Source: Spirochaetaceae bacterium (lineage in GTDB: Bacteria; Spirochaetota; Spirochaetia; Treponematales; Breznakiellaceae). Taken from it: 7,549 bases of DNA. Where the stretch lies: contig JAISLM010000057.1 in assembly GCA_031290855.1 (NCBI GenBank), forward strand, positions 1 to 7,549. The letters run 5' to 3'. Every line of letters begins with the position of its first letter. Within the stretch, counting starts at the first letter, position 1. This document shows positions 5,421-7,549 of this stretch, one piece after another. Both the position numbers and the translations under genes were made by a program. The notes under the pieces were generated by a model. That model saw only the letters and a list, made by a program, of their open reading frames with translations. It ran no database searches and had not been told where the DNA came from.

Positions 5421-7172
5421 ATGGAGTATTCGGGTGCGCGTATCTTGATAGAGGCCCTTGTCGAACAGGGCGTGGATACGGTTTTCGGCTTTCCGGGCGG
5501 GGCCGTGCTTTTTATTTATGACGAACTGTACAAACATCGGGACAGGATTCGCCACATCCTCGTGAGCCATGAACAGCACGCGGCCCACGCCGCCGACGGC
5601 TATGCCCGCTCGACCGGAAAAACGGGCGTGTGCATAGCGACTTCCGGCCCCGGGGCGACTAACCTTGTTACCGGTATAGCCACCGCCTACATGGACTCGG
5701 TGCCGCTTGTCGCGATCACTGGAAACGTCGCCACGAACCTTTTGGGGAAGGACAGCTTTCAGGAAGTAGACATAGCCGGTATCACGATGCCCGTCGTAAA
5801 GCATAACTGGATCGTGAAGGATACTGCGGAACTTGCCGAAGTGGTACGCGAAGCCTTCATCGTGGCGCGGTCGGGACGCCCCGGTCCCGTCCTGATCGAC
5901 ATTCCGAAGGACGTAACGTCGAACAAGGCCGAATGGGGGCCTTCCTCCGGAGGCGGGGACGCCGCCCTGAATGGCCTGGCGTCCGCCTTGGGCGGGCGCT
6001 CAAGGCGGCTTTCGGCAAGGAACGCTAGGAAAACTTTCAGCAGCGCGGAACTGGAGACGGCGGCCCGCATGATAGCCGACTCGAAGCATCCGTTTATCTA
6101 CGCGGGCGGCGGCGTTATAGCCGCGGACGCCTGCGCCGAGCTTAAGGCTTTTGCCGAACACATAAACGCCCCCGTCGCGCTGACGCTGATGGCGCTGGGG
6201 GCGCTCGCTCACGATCACCCGCTTTGTACCGGCATGATCGGGATGCACGGGACGGTCGCCTCGAACAAGGCCGTGCAGAAAGCCGACCTCTTGATCACGG
6301 TCGGCGCCCGCTTTTCCGACCGGGTTACGAGCCGCGCCGACATATTTGCGCGTAACGCGAAGATACTTCAGTTCGACATAGACCCGGCCGAGATCAACAA
6401 GAATATAAAGACCGATTTTGAAATTTCGGGCGACATCAAGGCGGTGCTGCAAAGGATGCTGGAAACGTTCTCGGAGTTTGGCGCGGCGGAGGGCACGACC
6501 GGCGTAGTAAGCGCATGGCACGATGAGATAGGCCGGTGGAAAACCAATATCCCGAAGGCGCACCACAGGGAAACAAGGCTGCACCCGCGCTTCATCATAG
6601 AGGAGACCGGAAGAAGGCTGGGACCCGCGTCAATCGCGGTGACGGACGTCGGGCAGCATCAGATGTGGGCGGCGCAGTTTTATCCGCATAAAAGGCCACG
6701 CGCTTTTCTAAGTTCAGGCGGCCTCGGCACAATGGGCTTCGGACTTGGAGCGGCGCTCGGCGCGAAGGTCGCCAGACCTGACTGTCCTGTCGTGCTTTTC
6801 ACGGGGGACGGCTCTTTCCGCATGAACTGCGGGGAACTTGCCACGCTTGCCGCCTACAAGATCGCGGTGATTGTGATTGTTTTCAACAACGGAACGCTCG
6901 GCATGGTGCGGCAGTGGCAGCACCTGTTCTACGATGAGCGTTACTCCGAGACCACGCTCGACAGGCCACCCGACTTCGTGAAGCTGGCGGACGCTTACGG
7001 GCTTCCCGCTTATCGCGCCGCAGACGAAAGCGGCTTCGTATCGGCGCTTGACGCCGCTCTAGCCGACAACGCCGCCGGCAGAACAGCGCTGATCGACACC
7101 CTTATCGACATCGACGAGATGGTACTGCCGATGGTGCCGGGCGGCAAACCGGTAGACGAGCAGCTTCTGTAA
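5421..7172 (+). CDS. ilvB: Acetolactate synthase large (catalytic) subunit
   Basis: This is acetolactate synthase, a ThDP enzyme that condenses two pyruvates to 2-acetolactate (or pyruvate and 2-oxobutyrate to acetohydroxybutyrate), the first common step to valine, leucine and isoleucine. The 583-residue protein has three domains in order. The N-terminal PYR domain carries GFPGGAV, the catalytic Glu51 in SHEQHAAHAADGYAR and the SGPGATN turn. The central FAD/Rossmann domain begins at IYAGGGV and includes GMIGMHGT and GARFSDR. The C-terminal ThDP/metal domain has GDG at 462-464 and the Asn pair 489-490 of the GDG...NN motif, with VGQHQMW and LGMVRQWQ. A Gly/Ala/Arg-rich linker of about 35 residues between domains one and two seems somewhat longer than in E. 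coli. The start is ATG with GAGG upstream, 20 nt after the glycosyltransferase. The regulatory subunit gene (ilvN) is not present in the remaining 377 bases. Confidence 0.97.
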   Translation: MEYSGARILIEALVEQGVDTVFGFPGGAVLFIYDELYKHRDRIRHILVSHEQHAAHAADGYARSTGKTGVCIATSGPGATNLVTGIATAYMDSVPLVAITGNVATNLLGKDSFQEVDIAGITMPVVKHNWIVKDTAELAEVVREAFIVARSGRPGPVLIDIPKDVTSNKAEWGPSSGGGDAALNGLASALGGRSRRLSARNARKTFSSAELETAARMIADSKHPFIYAGGGVIAADACAELKAFAEHINAPVALTLMALGALAHDHPLCTGMIGMHGTVASNKAVQKADLLITVGARFSDRVTSRADIFARNAKILQFDIDPAEINKNIKTDFEISGDIKAVLQRMLETFSEFGAAEGTTGVVSAWHDEIGRWKTNIPKAHHRETRLHPRFIIEETGRRLGPASIAVTDVGQHQMWAAQFYPHKRPRAFLSSGGLGTMGFGLGAALGAKVARPDCPVVLFTGDGSFRMNCGELATLAAYKIAVIVIVFNNGTLGMVRQWQHLFYDERYSETTLDRPPDFVKLADAYGLPAYRAADESGFVSALDAALADNAAGRTALIDTLIDIDEMVLPMVPGGKPVDEQLL

Positions 7173-7201
7173 GCGCCGCAATCCGGTCCTGCGGCTTGCT
7201 T
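7171..7201 (+). terminator. Hairpin at the ilvB stop, possible terminator
   Basis: Immediately after the ilvB TAA, GCCGCA (7175-7180) pairs with TGCGGC (7190-7195); the stem extends with AAGC (7171-7174) against GCTT (7198-7201) across a TT bulge. There is no T run, so intrinsic termination is uncertain; it may protect the mRNA 3' end. The left boundary of the MITE-like element touches it. Confidence 0.35.
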
Positions 7202-7320
7202 AGGAACTGTGCGAGAATATGCCTCCGCAAGGCAAGCGCGAACCGAAGGTTCGGCGGGGTATTAAACCAGACTTTGCGAATAACAGTACCAAAGTGTCAT
7301 GTCATTTCCGCACAGTTCCT
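7202..7320. mobile_element. MITE-like element with 12-bp terminal inverted repeats
   Basis: AGGAACTGTGCG (7202-7213) is the exact reverse complement of CGCACAGTTCCT (7309-7320), giving a 119-bp unit with no open frame of note. If the ends are taken as GG...CC (7203-7319), TTA stands directly outside both ends (7200-7202 and 7320-7322), compatible with a 3-bp target duplication; the exact end is ambiguous because the termini are partly palindromic. Internal hairpins are GCCT-CCGCA-AGGC (7221-7233) and CGAACC-GAA-GGTTCG (7239-7253). It looks like a non-autonomous element whose transposase is elsewhere in the genome; I cannot assign the IS family. It sits 30 bp after ilvB. The next 108 bases (7321-7428) hold nothing I recognise. 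Confidence 0.55.
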
Positions 7321-7428
7321 TAGGGGTTTGTGCCCAACGCGCAGCGTCAAGCCCAAGCAAACTCCAACCTAATCTCAAGGTCTACCCGACAGCCGCCTTC
7401 CATACCTACTCACTATTAATTACTCATT

Positions 7429-7549
7429 GGAGGCTTTCCCAAAACTTCAGTTTTTGGGAGACAAGCTTTGCTTGGGAGACAAGCTTTGCTTGGGAGACAA
7501 GCTTTGCTTGGGAGACAAGCTTTGCTTGGGAGACAAGCTTTGCTTGTCC
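7429..7549. repeat. 18-bp tandem hairpin array, copy 2 (five units, to window end)
   Basis: The leader 7429-7455 is identical over all 27 bases to 3438-3464. It is followed by five identical copies of GGGAGACAAGCTTTGCTT (7456-7545) and GTCC (7546-7549), where the window ends. Units differ from copy 1 at a single position, the third loop base of CAAGC-TTY-GCTTG, T here and C there, so the stems are preserved. The shared leader is bounded sharply: the bases before it are unrelated in the two copies. No convincing promoter is seen just upstream. Confidence 0.95.

Overview
The window reads as chromosomal DNA of a spirochaete, most likely a Treponema-like organism. This rests on memory of protein style (a 73-residue omega subunit directly upstream of miaA, and the look of the RecA-like ATPase), not on a search, so the taxon is an inference. 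Genes are packed and moderately GC-rich. The three intergenic stretches are less GC-rich and full of palindromes and repeats.

Layout. Positions 1-577 hold no convincing gene but contain a cluster of short perfect palindromes. Positions 578-3349 are a tight minus-strand block, transcribed in the order rpoZ (omega), miaA, tatD-type hydrolase, uracil-DNA-glycosylase-like protein. Spacing is 12 nt or overlapping, so it looks like one operon for transcription, tRNA modification and nucleic-acid maintenance. A good sigma70-type promoter sits so close to the rpoZ ATG that the mRNA may be leaderless. Positions 3350-3706 are a divergent intergenic region. It holds a plus-strand promoter candidate, a six-unit 18-bp repeat array made of interlocking hairpins, a terminator-like hairpin and a strong Shine-Dalgarno. 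Positions 3707-7172 are a plus-strand run: a RecA/KaiC-like P-loop ATPase of unknown role, a GtrB/DPM1-type membrane glycosyltransferase, and ilvB, the acetolactate synthase large subunit. Positions 7173-7549 hold a hairpin, a 119-bp MITE-like element with 12-bp terminal inverted repeats, and a second copy of the 18-bp array.

The most unusual content is the repeat family. Both copies start with the same 27-bp leader, continue with 18-bp units (GGGAGACAAGCTTYGCTT), and end in GTCC. Y is always C in the first array and always T in the second, so each array has been homogenised separately. Each CAAGC arm can pair with GCTTG of its own unit or of the neighbouring unit; the second pairing displays GGAGA in the loop. 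In the first copy a promoter candidate lies just upstream and a U-tailed hairpin just downstream, so it could make a structured RNA of about 200 nt. That it is transcribed, and that it might bind a GGA-recognising protein such as CsrA, is hypothesis only.
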